From Bacteroides xylanisolvens XB1A (GTDB lineage: Bacteria > Bacteroidota > Bacteroidia > Bacteroidales > Bacteroidaceae): DNA of 37,127 bases. Each line of letters starts with the position of its first letter. Position 1 is the first letter of the stretch. This document shows positions 1 to 8,082 of this stretch, piece by piece. The notes below the pieces were generated by a model. That model was not told the DNA's origin. It worked only from the letters and a program-made list of their open reading frames with translations, and made no database searches. Both the position numbers and the translations under genes were made by a program. The DNA lies in NCBI RefSeq assembly GCF_000210075.1, contig NC_021017.1, forward strand, positions 3,021,316-3,058,442, written 5' to 3'.

Positions 1-248
1 TGGGCTACACGGACGCCAGAGGAAGCGACTCCTATAACTTGACCCTTTCCGCACGACGTGCTGAAAAGGTACATGCCGCCCTGATCGGGCGTGGAGTTCC
101 TGCCCGGATGATTAAATGGCGTGGCGTGGGTAAGCGTGCGGCCATTATCTCCGCCACTGCTGCGGACAATATCCGTGAAGGGGACAGAAAAGTCCTGCTG
201 GAACGGGTTACCAACATGGATTATTGGAATGCCCTGGATAGCAAATGA
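1..248 (+). CDS. OmpA-family peptidoglycan-binding domain, C-terminal fragment
   Basis: The reading frame is open from base 3 and closed by TGA at 246-248; the 5' part lies outside the window. The visible 81 or so residues start with GYTDARGSDSYNLTLSARRA, the hallmark of the OmpA C-terminal domain (the G-H/Y-T-D...N..LS..RA motif that binds diaminopimelate of peptidoglycan). The family anchors the outer membrane to the cell wall in the periplasm. The tail after the motif (VGKRAAII...) departs from the usual short E. coli-type ending. It is probably a chromosomal or ICE flank gene rather than part of the defence cargo. N-terminal domains cannot be judged. Confidence 0.85.
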   Translation, partial: GYTDARGSDSYNLTLSARRAEKVHAALIGRGVPARMIKWRGVGKRAAIISATAADNIREGDRKVLLERVTNMDYWNALDSK

Positions 249-313
249 CCCGAATGTTCAGATAGTGATGAAAATGGATTGAAACAGTGCGGGAATCTCA
301 TCCGCATCATTCT

Positions 314-366
314 ATTCCCAGATCAGGCGGAGAAATGCCCCGTATTACTCCGCCAGGCCTGGGAAT
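314..366. terminator. long imperfect hairpin after the OmpA gene
   Basis: Arms 314-332 and 348-366 are inverted copies of each other (19 nt, 16 matching) around a 15-nt loop, followed by a T-rich stretch. It lies 65 bases past the OmpA stop codon. It is likely a transcription terminator for that gene and could serve both strands, because the DUF3575 remnant converges on it. Confidence 0.55.
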
Positions 367-499
367 TTCATTTTACATGACCGACCGGATGTACAGCGGG
401 CCAGGATGATTATTTGGAAATATGGTAAAGTTTCATTGATATACATTTTTAGTGTGATAGAATAAAAAGATGTGTCCCCGGATTCAGGGGGGATTTCAA

Positions 500-1085
500 C
501 ATGTAAATAATCGAAATGGCGGTCCTGATGGGCCTATGTAGGCTGCATCTCCCTTGTCCAACTTCTGGCCGCAAGTGGTCACTTGTACTTGTCATAACGG
601 GCGTGCACGTAACCGATATCCAGGGAGGCCTCGATATTGAGACGGTTGGAAAGCACCGACTGGTAACCGGCGCTCAACCCGCCTCCCCAGAAATAACCCT
701 CGTAACGGTGGTCTTTCATGTTTCCATCCCCTTTCTGAAGCACAAAGGGGACATCGACATCTCCGATATTCATCTGGCCGCCATGGGTGTGCAACCCGAA
801 GAACCAGTCGTTGAAGAGGGCATAGGTCCAGTAACGGAGCTCCGGCTGGACAAGCCAGTGACTGAACTTCTTTTCTTTGTACAGGGAAGACGTGGGGTCC
901 CGCGTGTAGAAAAAGAAATTCATGCCCACCTGTGTGCCAAGGGTCCATTTACGCCTCATGGAGAACTCCAGGGAGAGGTTGGTCGTTTTCAAGGTATCGT
1001 AGGTCAGATTGTTCTTCAAGGCAACCTTTTGAGAGAAGGCACCAGCCGAACAAAGCAAAAACACCAGAAGAAAAAACGGTTTCAT
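500..1085 (-). pseudogene. DUF3575-family outer-membrane-type protein, 3' end frameshifted
   Basis: The start is taken at the ATG at 1083-1085, because it opens a clear signal peptide (MKPFFLLVFLLCSAGAFSQ); an upstream in-frame ATG exists at 1163. The protein has the DUF3575 pattern: ALKNNLTYDTLKTTNLSLEF, then HWLVQPELRYW, FFGLHTHGGQ and DHRYEGYFWGGGLSAGYQ. These are predicted beta-barrel proteins, often beside OmpA-like or fimbrial genes. The intact frame stops at 579 just after YDKYK, about 25 residues early. The expected tail is present in other frames: CGQKLDKGDAAYIGPS in a second frame (about 525-573) and ISIIYM in a third (500-517). Two small indels therefore seem to have broken the end of the gene. 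A shorter functional product cannot be excluded. Confidence 0.65.
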
Positions 1086-1369
1086 CAAACTGTTATTTAT
1101 CTCCTTATTATGTGTGTTGACGGTTCTCCTGTACAATTTTTCCACAAGGATATCCGTTCTCATGCAATTAGCTTGACTGCCGGGTGGTACCGCTTGGACT
1201 CGGTTCTGGAGAATGGTTGCCGAGGTGGATGTTCTGCTGCTGTATGTATAGGTCAGACTCTACCTTTGGAGCTTCCATCGGGAACATGACTTGAACCCGT
1301 CAGATTGTTCATCAGGAAGTGGCTGTCTATTCTGTATCCTTGATCTCGTTGTTTTTTTAGGAAGCTGCC

Positions 1370-1627
1370 TTATGAAATAAGTGTCGATAAGACAGGGTTT
1401 TGTAGTTCCTTTCGTGGACCGCCAGATTGGCACACTGTGGATGCCGGAGCTCTCCTACGTGTACCCCCTCCTCCTTCTGATAGCATCAGATTGCGCAATG
1501 TCATAGGTCCGTCAGGTAAAATTCCGAATTTGTGTTGATTTATTTGTCCGTAAGCTTGCACAATACGGCAAAATACACTATCTTTATGCACATCAAGACC
1601 GCATACCGTCTTTACGGGGATTTTCAT
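1370..1627 (-). pseudogene. IS110-family transposase, N-terminal relic
   Basis: The first 25 or so residues (VKTVCGLDVHKDSVFCRI) are the start of an IS110-family DEDD transposase; the Asp in GLDVHK is the first catalytic acidic residue. After about 45 residues the frame loses similarity. The next family segment reappears in another frame as GIHSVPIWR, corresponding to the usual ESTGIYWIPIWR region, so at least one frameshift is present. Only about the first quarter of the usual 330-400 aa is here, with no RuvC-like remainder or C-terminal domain. This is a dead fragment marking past rearrangement at this boundary. Confidence 0.7.
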
Positions 1628-2045
1628 TTATTGGAATATCGACCCGTTTTACATACATGAGGCTATGGTAACTTTATTAAAAGGCCTCTTTTCTCTCACA
1701 AAGACAGTTGTGGTCCTGACGTTTAGTTTTTGTACGCCTTTGTAAAAGATAATATTGGATATATTGATAGATGATTTATGTATCGGAAAAAGACGCCGGC
1801 ATTTGTATAAACTTTACATAGAGGATATTGTCCTGTGTCCCATTTGCCGATGCAGTATGTGTATATCGTTGATTATCAATAGTATAGCGCTCTAAAAGGT
1901 ACAACCAGCAGGTTGGCAAGTATCTGAGAATGTGTAAGTTAGTGATTTTTAGCACCATTCTCGGCTTGTACCTCCATTTTAGAAAGTAAAAGTAAGTGTA
2001 ATTTCTTGAATATCAAAATGTGCGGTACAAAAACTTGTGAAAAAT
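1628..2045. other. gene-free stretch before the hipBA locus
   Basis: About 420 bases of AT-rich DNA with no convincing coding frame on either strand. It separates the IS110 relic from the toxin-antitoxin locus. I see no RNA gene or strong repeat in it. Confidence 0.5.
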
Positions 2046-2083
2046 GCCGTTTTTTGATGAGAAAAGGTACAAAAAAACGGCAG
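2046..2083. terminator. hairpin with T/A tracts upstream of hipB
   Basis: A perfect 11-bp inverted repeat (2046-2056 with 2073-2083) has a GC core flanked by a T6 tract on one side and an A tract on the other, with a 16-nt loop. This is the form of a bidirectional intrinsic terminator. No obvious gene ends just before it, so it may insulate the cargo, or be a boundary structure of the mobile element. Confidence 0.45.
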
Positions 2084-2159
2084 ATTCAAGTTAATAGAGA
2101 TATTATTCGTGTAAGCTAAAAAAGAGCTTTCAAGATGCTTGGTCTTGAAATATTATCAC

Positions 2160-2167
2160 TATCTTTG
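2160..2167 (+). promoter_or_regulatory. Bacteroides-type -7 element of the hipBA promoter
   Basis: TATCTTTG fits the Bacteroides TAnnTTTG -7 consensus exactly and lies 43 bases before the hipB start codon. HipB-type antitoxins usually bind their own promoter, so this region is the likely operator; no clear palindrome was picked out. Confidence 0.5.
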
Positions 2168-2209
2168 TATAAATAATATTTTATTTGTTATATATGTGAT
2201 AGTCGCTTT

Positions 2210-2527
2210 ATGAACAATATAATATCGTTTAATTTATCAACTCCGGATGATGTAGCGAAGCAAATTGCCGCTAGAGTAAAAGCACGGAGATTGGAGTTAA
2301 ATCTAACTCAAGAAGGCATAGCTACAAGAGCCGGGCTTAAGTTTGCTACTTACCGTAGGTTTGAGCAGACTGGGGAGATATCTTTAAAGGGATTGCTTCA
2401 AATAGGATTTGCTTTAAATGCGTTATCCGAATTTGACGCTCTTTTTGCACAAAAGCAATATCAATCCTTGAATGATGTATTAAACGAACAAAATGTTATC
2501 CGTAAAAGAGGTAAGAAAAATGAATAA
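2210..2527 (+). CDS. hipB: HipB-like Cro/C1-type HTH antitoxin
   Basis: A 105-aa protein with one Cro/C1-type helix-turn-helix at about residues 20-75 (RVKARRLELNLTQEGIATRAGLKFATYRRFEQTG). Proteins of this type directly upstream of a HipA kinase are HipB-like antitoxins: they neutralise HipA and repress the operon. Its last 8 bases overlap the hipA start, so the two are translationally coupled. The start is the ATG that follows a perfect -7 element by 43 bases. A decayed relative of its first 25 codons lies at 7296-7370. Function is inferred from fold and gene pairing. Confidence 0.85.
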   Translation: MNNIISFNLSTPDDVAKQIAARVKARRLELNLTQEGIATRAGLKFATYRRFEQTGEISLKGLLQIGFALNALSEFDALFAQKQYQSLNDVLNEQNVIRKRGKKNE

Positions 2528-3608
2528 TATCAAGCAAATTGAAGTGATATATGATAATCGGCTAGTCGGGCGCTTGGCATTGACTAAAGAGGGGTTATGC
2601 GCATTCGAGTATTCGGTAGAATGGCTTGATTCTGGTTTTTCCATATCACCATTCGAATTACCCTTGAAAAGTGGTGTCTTTATAGCTAAACCTCGTCCGT
2701 TTGAAGGAGGATTTGGTGTTTTCGATGACTGTTTACCTGATGGATGGGGCTTGCTTATTTTGGATAGGTATTTGCAACAAAAAGGTGTCAATCCACGGAC
2801 TTTAACTTTATTGGATCGCCTTGCATTGGTTGGCTCAACAGGACGCGGAGCATTGGAGTTTCGTCCGGATAAAAGTGTTATTACAAGACAGGATTATGTC
2901 GATTTCGAGAAATTGGCATTGGAAGCAGAACAAATATTGGATAGTGACGATTATACAGGTGAAGGTATTGAGGAGTTTCAAGATCGCGGTGGTTCGCCTG
3001 GAGGTGCAAGACCTAAAATCTTCGTTCGCTATGATAACAAGGAGTGGTTAGTAAAATTCCGTGCCAAACGAGATCCGCAGAGTATTGGTATAGATGAATA
3101 CCGTTATTCGCTTCTTGCCAAGCAATGCGGAATTGAAATGCCGGAAACACGTCTCTTTGAAGATAAATATTTTGGTGTGGAACGATTTGACCGGACTCCA
3201 AATGGCAAGTTGCATGTAGTAAGCATGGCTGGCCTTATCGGTGCTGATTATCGTTTACCAAGCATTGATTACGCTCATATATTTCAAGTTTGTGCTATGC
3301 TGACACATAGCGTAGCCGAGTTGTGGAAGGTCTACCGGCTGATGGTATTCAACTATCTGATAGGCAACAAAGATGACCATGCCAAGAACTTTGCCTTCAT
3401 TTATCGTGATGGGGATTGGCATTTTGCTCCGGCTTATGATTTGCTGCCAAGCGATGGCATCAATGGTTTTCGTACTACATCAATTAATGATAAGATCGAG
3501 CCAACAAAAAAGGATCTGTTTGCAGTGGCCGTAAGAGTAGGATTGAAAGAAAAGGATACCATGTACTGTTTGGAAAAAATACAAAAAACTATAAATTATT
3601 ATATGTGA
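2520..3608 (+). CDS. hipA: HipA-family serine/threonine kinase toxin
   Basis: HipA kinases phosphorylate a cytosolic target (glutamyl-tRNA synthetase in E. coli) and drive growth arrest and persistence; the target here is unknown. The chosen ATG at 2520 overlaps hipB and follows AGAGGTAAG. The 362-aa product has an N-terminal HipA_N-like part (residues 1-95, with FEGGFGVFDDCLPDGWG), then the kinase domain: the region around GSTGRGALEF, the glycine-rich segment DRGGSPGGARPK, the catalytic NKDDHAKN motif (Asp286, Asn290) and the metal-binding YDLLPS (Asp307). At 362 aa it is shorter than E. coli HipA (440 aa) but carries all kinase motifs in one chain. It probably acts as a stabilising or anti-phage module in the element. 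Confidence 0.88.
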   Translation: MNNIKQIEVIYDNRLVGRLALTKEGLCAFEYSVEWLDSGFSISPFELPLKSGVFIAKPRPFEGGFGVFDDCLPDGWGLLILDRYLQQKGVNPRTLTLLDRLALVGSTGRGALEFRPDKSVITRQDYVDFEKLALEAEQILDSDDYTGEGIEEFQDRGGSPGGARPKIFVRYDNKEWLVKFRAKRDPQSIGIDEYRYSLLAKQCGIEMPETRLFEDKYFGVERFDRTPNGKLHVVSMAGLIGADYRLPSIDYAHIFQVCAMLTHSVAELWKVYRLMVFNYLIGNKDDHAKNFAFIYRDGDWHFAPAYDLLPSDGINGFRTTSINDKIEPTKKDLFAVAVRVGLKEKDTMYCLEKIQKTINYYM

Positions 3609-3651
3609 TTATTGATGTTATTTGATAGTGAGTAATTAAATATTTTATATC

Positions 3652-5427
3652 ATGGATATAGTAACAGCATCTTTTTTAAATCAATTTAAGGAGCAATATG
3701 GATATACTGATATTGCCGAAGATAAATGTTTTGAATTATTTTCAACTTATTGCATTGTTTCTAGTTTTATAAAAGCAGAGACAATAAGTACATCCCTATT
3801 AGAAGACTTATGCATCGGAAATGGTGGAGATTGGGGTATTGATAGTATCATATTAATTGTTAACGGAAAGATTGTTACAACAGAAGAGGAGGTTAATGAT
3901 CTTTTAGATGCTAATGGATACATTCAATTACAAATAGTCTTAGTTCAATCAAAGACTTCGAATCATTTTGATATTGGTGAGTTTGGAGTTTTTTTGAATG
4001 GCGTTGAGTTTTTATTTAAAGATATCATTGAAGATATTAATTGTCTCCCTACATGTAATGATGACCTAGAAAAATATAGGAATCTAATAAAATATGTTTA
4101 TACAAAGAGTGCATATTTCAAAGACGGAATAAATCCATTGTTAGATTTATATTATGTCACATGTGGTGAATATAATAATCAAGCTGATTTTGTCGCCAGA
4201 ATACAAAAAACGGATAATACTATACATTCGCTAGATCTAACCTCCTCTTTTAAGTGTCATATATTTGGGAAAAAAGAGGTTATTTCTTGTTATAAAGAAA
4301 CTAAATCAAAGATTGAGGCAGATATTAAAGTTGATAATAAACTAATTTTTCCAAATATAGTAGATGTGGAAGAAGGGTTTCTATGTCTTATTCCATTTAA
4401 AGAATTCAAGAAATTAATAATTGATAATAATCAAAATATTATTCAGTCTGTATTTTATGATAATGTACGTTCTTTTCAAGGTAATAACTCGGTAAACAAA
4501 GCCATGTCTGAATCTTTAAAAAATGAAGATATCAATTTATTTGTTGCAATGAATAACGGAATAACCGTTATTGCCAAAGATGTAAAAACGACGGGGCTGA
4601 ATATTCATCTATCAGACTATCAAATTGTTAATGGATGTCAGACTTGTAATGTACTGCAACAACATCTTGATGTACCTAATATTGATGATTTAATGCTATC
4701 TGTAAAAATAATATCCTCAAAAAGTAAAACAATTAAAGATAAGATAATAGTCGGAAATAATAGTCAAACAGAGGTAAAAAGAGAGCAACTAGTATCTTTA
4801 TTAGATTCACAAAAATATATAGAAGATTATTATAATGCTCAAAAAACATTTGAAAAATTGTATTACGAACGTCGTTCCAAACAATATAGGTATGAAGAAA
4901 CAAGAATTCCAGTGAATAAAGTTATAACTATTCCTTTTCAAATTAAAGCTTTTGTTTCTATGATACTAGAAAAACCACATGAAGTAAGTGGTTATTACGG
5001 AAGTATTGTGGAGCAATTTGATAAAAATGGAGTTCGTGTTTTTGCATCAGAGACAAATCCAGCATTATATTACACAAGTGCATTAGCAAATTACAAAATG
5101 GTAGAGTGGTTTTCTAAGAATGCGCAGTATAAAGATTTTAAGAAAGTAAAATTCCATGTCTTGTTAGCTTTCAAATTAATGTGCCAAAAAAATAGACAGC
5201 CACAATTGAATTCAAATAAAGTACAACAATATTGCGATCATTTGTGTCGCATATTATGTGATGTTCAAAAATGTGAGAAAGGATTTGATGCTGCAATAAA
5301 ACTAGTTAGTACAGTATTAGGAAGAAGTCCTAAAGATAGCGATAGAATGAGTGGAAAATTAACAGAAGATATGATTAAAACTTCTATACAAATTGATTCT
5401 ATCAATAAAAATAAGACACTTTGTTAG
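3652..5427 (+). CDS. AIPR-family (abortive infection phage resistance) protein
   Basis: The 591-aa product shows the AIPR signature: MNNGITVIA near residue 300 followed by YQIVNGCQTCN near residue 323. AIPR proteins occur in phage-resistance loci and some restriction-modification neighbourhoods; their chemistry is poorly known. No nuclease motif is obvious, although the N-terminal part (GGDWGIDSIILIVNG at about 59-73, then VLVQSKTS at about 98-105) has the D...QxK spacing of a PD-(D/E)XK nuclease core, which is worth testing. The gene stands 43 bases after hipA in the same direction, with no terminator seen between, so it may be co-transcribed. It is very AT-rich, consistent with horizontal transfer. 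Confidence 0.8.
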   Translation: MDIVTASFLNQFKEQYGYTDIAEDKCFELFSTYCIVSSFIKAETISTSLLEDLCIGNGGDWGIDSIILIVNGKIVTTEEEVNDLLDANGYIQLQIVLVQSKTSNHFDIGEFGVFLNGVEFLFKDIIEDINCLPTCNDDLEKYRNLIKYVYTKSAYFKDGINPLLDLYYVTCGEYNNQADFVARIQKTDNTIHSLDLTSSFKCHIFGKKEVISCYKETKSKIEADIKVDNKLIFPNIVDVEEGFLCLIPFKEFKKLIIDNNQNIIQSVFYDNVRSFQGNNSVNKAMSESLKNEDINLFVAMNNGITVIAKDVKTTGLNIHLSDYQIVNGCQTCNVLQQHLDVPNIDDLMLSVKIISSKSKTIKDKIIVGNNSQTEVKREQLVSLLDSQKYIEDYYNAQKTFEKLYYERRSKQYRYEETRIPVNKVITIPFQIKAFVSMILEKPHEVSGYYGSIVEQFDKNGVRVFASETNPALYYTSALANYKMVEWFSKNAQYKDFKKVKFHVLLAFKLMCQKNRQPQLNSNKVQQYCDHLCRILCDVQKCEKGFDAAIKLVSTVLGRSPKDSDRMSGKLTEDMIKTSIQIDSINKNKTLC

Positions 5428-5570
5428 TGCTCTTTATAATAAGAGTAATATAGACGTTATTATCTATAATATGTTAAATTAATTTTGATGTAGAGAAAAT
5501 ATATGAGGGTGACATAAAAGTAAATTACATTTTCTGAAAGACTACGAATTGTAAGTCCTATGCATAAAAG

Positions 5571-5610
5571 AGCCTTATCAGACTTCTTTTTTTGGTGGTA
5601 TGATAAGGCT
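5571..5610. terminator. hairpin after the AIPR gene
   Basis: A perfect 10-bp inverted repeat (5571-5580 with 5601-5610) with a 20-nt loop that includes T7 and a short T tract after the right arm. It lies about 145 bases past the AIPR stop codon and between two converging transcription units, so it may act as a terminator. Confidence 0.45.
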
Positions 5611-5949
5611 TTTAATAATAAAATTAGGACAGTCAAGTTACTGTTTGTAAGTTCTCCTTTATGAAATTTGACTTTTGGGTCGGCCTCATTAAATAATTCT
5701 TGATGAATATCGTAAAATATCTTTTGCCTATTGGAGATACAGATTCTAAGGATGTTGGACATCTTATACATCTAAAAAGAAGGACAAAGTGATAATGAGC
5801 ATCCTACTAGTTTATGACATAAGAGAATTCTGAAAATCGCAGCTAATTCAACTCCTTATTATTTTAATTTTTGTCACCGTTAAGTTATAAGAGTCTTACG
5901 GAAAAACCTTAATTTTAAAAGACTAATGTCTGTAGTATTTCAATGCCTG
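5611..5949. other. gene-free spacer between convergent genes
   Basis: About 340 bases with no convincing gene. A 103-codon open frame on the minus strand runs through 5460-5771, but it overlaps the hairpin, has no ribosome binding site and resembles no family I recognise. Confidence 0.45.
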
Positions 5950-7083
5950 TCATTTTGCGAAATATTCAGTCTTCAACCAATAGGCATAAATCGGGTCCTG
6001 AAACGAGATTTCACCAGCCTTATTATCCAATATATCATTCTTGATAAGGGCAGCTTTTGAACGGGATATTGAGGTCGTTGAAGAGATTTGATAGCGATGC
6101 ATCACTTCTGTTGAACTGATGGCCTTTTCTCCAGCTATAAGAGCCTTGAGGTAGTTCAATTGCTGTGTGGTCAGTGTTTCGGTGATTGTTACAAACAGCA
6201 GACTTAACTGCTCCACCAATGCCGTATGTGCCTCACGTACGATCTCAACGGTACATACATCCTTTGTTCTGAGCCATGAAAGCTGTGCCAGCTGCTGTGC
6301 GTAATATGGATGGTTATCTACGAGCTTTGCAATCAAATGGCTTGCTTCATTGTCAATGTTCTTACCGGTATCAGCGAAACGACTCTTGAAAAATTCCACA
6401 AGGCAAGGCGTCTCAATCTTATTGAGAAACATCAGGTTGCCGAACTTGTAGAATGGTTTGGATGAGTCGGTAAATACTTCCATCATCATGTGGCGCTTAC
6501 TGCCATAGAGACAATAGGCCACACTTTGGTGCAGCTGCCAATGTGAACGCAACTTTTTCTGGAAATAGTCTGGGTCGGTAAATTCCGCGATATTTTGGAA
6601 CTCATCTACGCAAATCACGATTTTCAGCCCCTTCTTCCTGGCAATCTTTTCGGCAAGATCGAGCACTTCATCAGGATTGCGTTTTACCTCCTCCCAATCA
6701 AAGTCGATTGAGACCTCATTGGTGGGGTCTGTACCGATTGAAATCTTGGGAACAAGATGCGAAAAGAAACTCTTCGCACTCTCGATTGCCTCCTCCCATT
6801 TTGTGGAAGTGGCGGCAATGACCTTCTGAGCGAGCAGCGAATAGAAATGCTCCTCGCTACGTACATTGAAAAGGTCGATATGACAGATTCGGAGGTTACT
6901 GTCCTGTGCCATCGCTAACTTTGCAGCCTTATTTACAAGCGAACTTTTACCCCAACGGCGAGGAGAGATAATAATCGTGTTGATTAGCGACGTAAAGTTC
7001 TGAACCAATTCGGCTGTTTCTTTCTCACGGTCGGTAAAATTCTTCTCAGTAGCAATCTTTCCAAATATAAACGGAGTTTCCAT
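5950..7083 (-). CDS. AAA-type ATPase of the archaeal-ATPase-like (STAND/MoxR-like) group
   Basis: A 377-aa P-loop ATPase. The Walker A motif is the variant SPRRWGKSS (residues 40-48), typical of the ATPase family first described as predominantly archaeal (PF01637 type). Walker B is IVICVDEFQNI (about 155-165), with a probable sensor segment in YCLYGSKRHMM. The C-terminal 90 residues look like a winged helix (ALIAGEKAISSTEVMHRYQISSTTSISRSKAAL). Such proteins are common in Bacteroidales and mobile elements; their role is mostly unknown, perhaps DNA-binding switches. It is transcribed away from the dnd operon and stands alone. An ATG at 7081-7083 gives the full domain, so this start is well supported. 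Confidence 0.8.
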   Translation of the reverse strand: METPFIFGKIATEKNFTDREKETAELVQNFTSLINTIIISPRRWGKSSLVNKAAKLAMAQDSNLRICHIDLFNVRSEEHFYSLLAQKVIAATSTKWEEAIESAKSFFSHLVPKISIGTDPTNEVSIDFDWEEVKRNPDEVLDLAEKIARKKGLKIVICVDEFQNIAEFTDPDYFQKKLRSHWQLHQSVAYCLYGSKRHMMMEVFTDSSKPFYKFGNLMFLNKIETPCLVEFFKSRFADTGKNIDNEASHLIAKLVDNHPYYAQQLAQLSWLRTKDVCTVEIVREAHTALVEQLSLLFVTITETLTTQQLNYLKALIAGEKAISSTEVMHRYQISSTTSISRSKAALIKNDILDNKAGEISFQDPIYAYWLKTEYFAK

Positions 7084-7256
7084 AACGCTCTATTTTGATT
7101 TAATACACAAATATAATACATAAAATGTAACTACAAAAAATGTTGCAACAAAAAGTGCATATACATTTATTGTAGTATCTTGCTGATTGGTGTTGTCTTC
7201 ATATAAATATCATGATAAAAGTTGTATAATCATAATGAATTTCGCTTTCCAGTAAC

Positions 7257-7370
7257 AAATAATATATTGTTTGTTATAGATGAAATACGAACTATATAAA
7301 TAATATAATAGCATTTAATATCTTAACGTTCAATGATGTGGTCAAGCAGATTACGGTAAGAGTAAATTCG
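7257..7370 (+). pseudogene. relic of a second hipB copy (promoter plus first 25 codons)
   Basis: This stretch aligns with the upstream region and first 25 codons of the hipB at 2210. Read in frame from 7296 it gives INNIIAFNILTFNDVVKQIT, against MNNIISFNLSTPDDVAKQIA in hipB, with 14 of 25 residues identical over 7296-7370. The start codon has changed from ATG to ATA and similarity ends after codon 25. It is a decayed paralogue or duplication, which implies that a second hip-type locus once stood just upstream of the dnd operon. Confidence 0.7.
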
Positions 7371-7444
7371 AAAATTTATTCCTGTAACACATCATAAAAT
7401 AAAGTAAAACTATCATATTTATATATTATATGATATGTTGAGCT

Positions 7445-7763
7445 ATGACAAAAAAGCACAATGGGTACCAAGTAGCCAAGAGAGTTAAAGCAGAAGATGC
7501 AGATAGTGGATAAGCAGCTCAGGCTGGCTAGACTATGTACAAATCTCAGTATTGCTCAGATTTGTTGAACGTGTCACCTGTTCGCCTTACGGTTTCTCAC
7601 ATAGAGAAAGACGGCAACAGAGGCAATAGGCATTTATCTTAGAGTACTTTATGTGTTTCAACTGGATGATGATATTTTTTTCTCGCAAAAGAAGCTACAA
7701 TGGGAAATGCCTTGCAGGATTTGAGTCTCAAAAAAACGTAAAAGGGTATCCCCAAAAGAATAA
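7445..7763 (+). pseudogene. frameshifted HTH antitoxin-type gene (XRE family)
   Basis: Pieces of one HTH protein occur in successive frames: KQLRLARLCTNLSIAQIC, a stop, then VSPVRLTVSHIEKDG, then AIGIYLRVLYVFQLDDDI, then EATMGNALQDLSL and, in a further frame, KKRKRVSPKE ending at 7761-7763. Together they follow the order of a XRE-type protein often encoded just before split HipA genes in Bacteroides. At least four indels or stops are needed, so the gene is dead. No hipA-like sequence follows; the dnd operon begins 95 bases later. Confidence 0.75.
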
Positions 7764-7820
7764 GTTATGTAAATGGCTATTATAATCGAACAAAAATGTC
7801 CTTCTGTACAAAAATATGCG

Positions 7821-7828
7821 TATATTTG
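7821..7828 (+). promoter_or_regulatory. -7 element of the dnd operon promoter
   Basis: TATATTTG matches the Bacteroides TAnnTTTG -7 consensus and lies 29 bases before the start codon of the small HTH gene that opens the operon. A clear -33 TTTG is not seen, which would fit a weak or activator-dependent promoter. It is the only good promoter I find for the 12-kb operon. Confidence 0.5.
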
Positions 7829-7857
7829 TAGATATTTTATCAATAAATTGAATTAAT

Positions 7858-8076
7858 ATGTCGAATAATCAACAAATAGTGATGAATAGAATTAAGGTTA
7901 CACTTGTTGAGAAACAGAAAACCAATAGATGGTTAGCTGAACAAATGGGGAAATCAGAGAATACCATTTCGAGGTGGTGTTCTAATAAATCTCAACCATC
8001 AATCGCTCAATTACAAGAAATTGCAATCTTGTTAGATGTTGATGTTCGTGTACTATTAAAATCACAGAAAGAGTAA
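7858..8076 (+). CDS. small Cro/C1-type HTH regulator heading the dnd operon
   Basis: A 72-aa protein that is almost only one helix-turn-helix: residues 9-68, with RWLAEQMGKSENTISRWCSN as the recognition part and LDVDVRVLLK as the last helix. It is the first gene after the operon promoter and ends 6 bases before dndC. In many dnd loci the repressor is DndB, which is absent here. By position this protein is the likely controller of the operon, which would resemble the C-proteins of restriction-modification systems that delay restriction until modification is complete. That role is inference. Confidence 0.85.
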   Translation: MSNNQQIVMNRIKVTLVEKQKTNRWLAEQMGKSENTISRWCSNKSQPSIAQLQEIAILLDVDVRVLLKSQKE

Positions 8077-8082
8077 TATAAA

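Noticed and set aside
516..1289. 257-codon open frame on the plus strand
   Set aside because: It lies antisense to the DUF3575 gene, resembles no protein, and the minus-strand frame has a signal peptide and family motifs.
5460..5771. 103-codon open frame on the minus strand
   Set aside because: No ribosome binding site and no family similarity, and it runs through a terminator-like hairpin.
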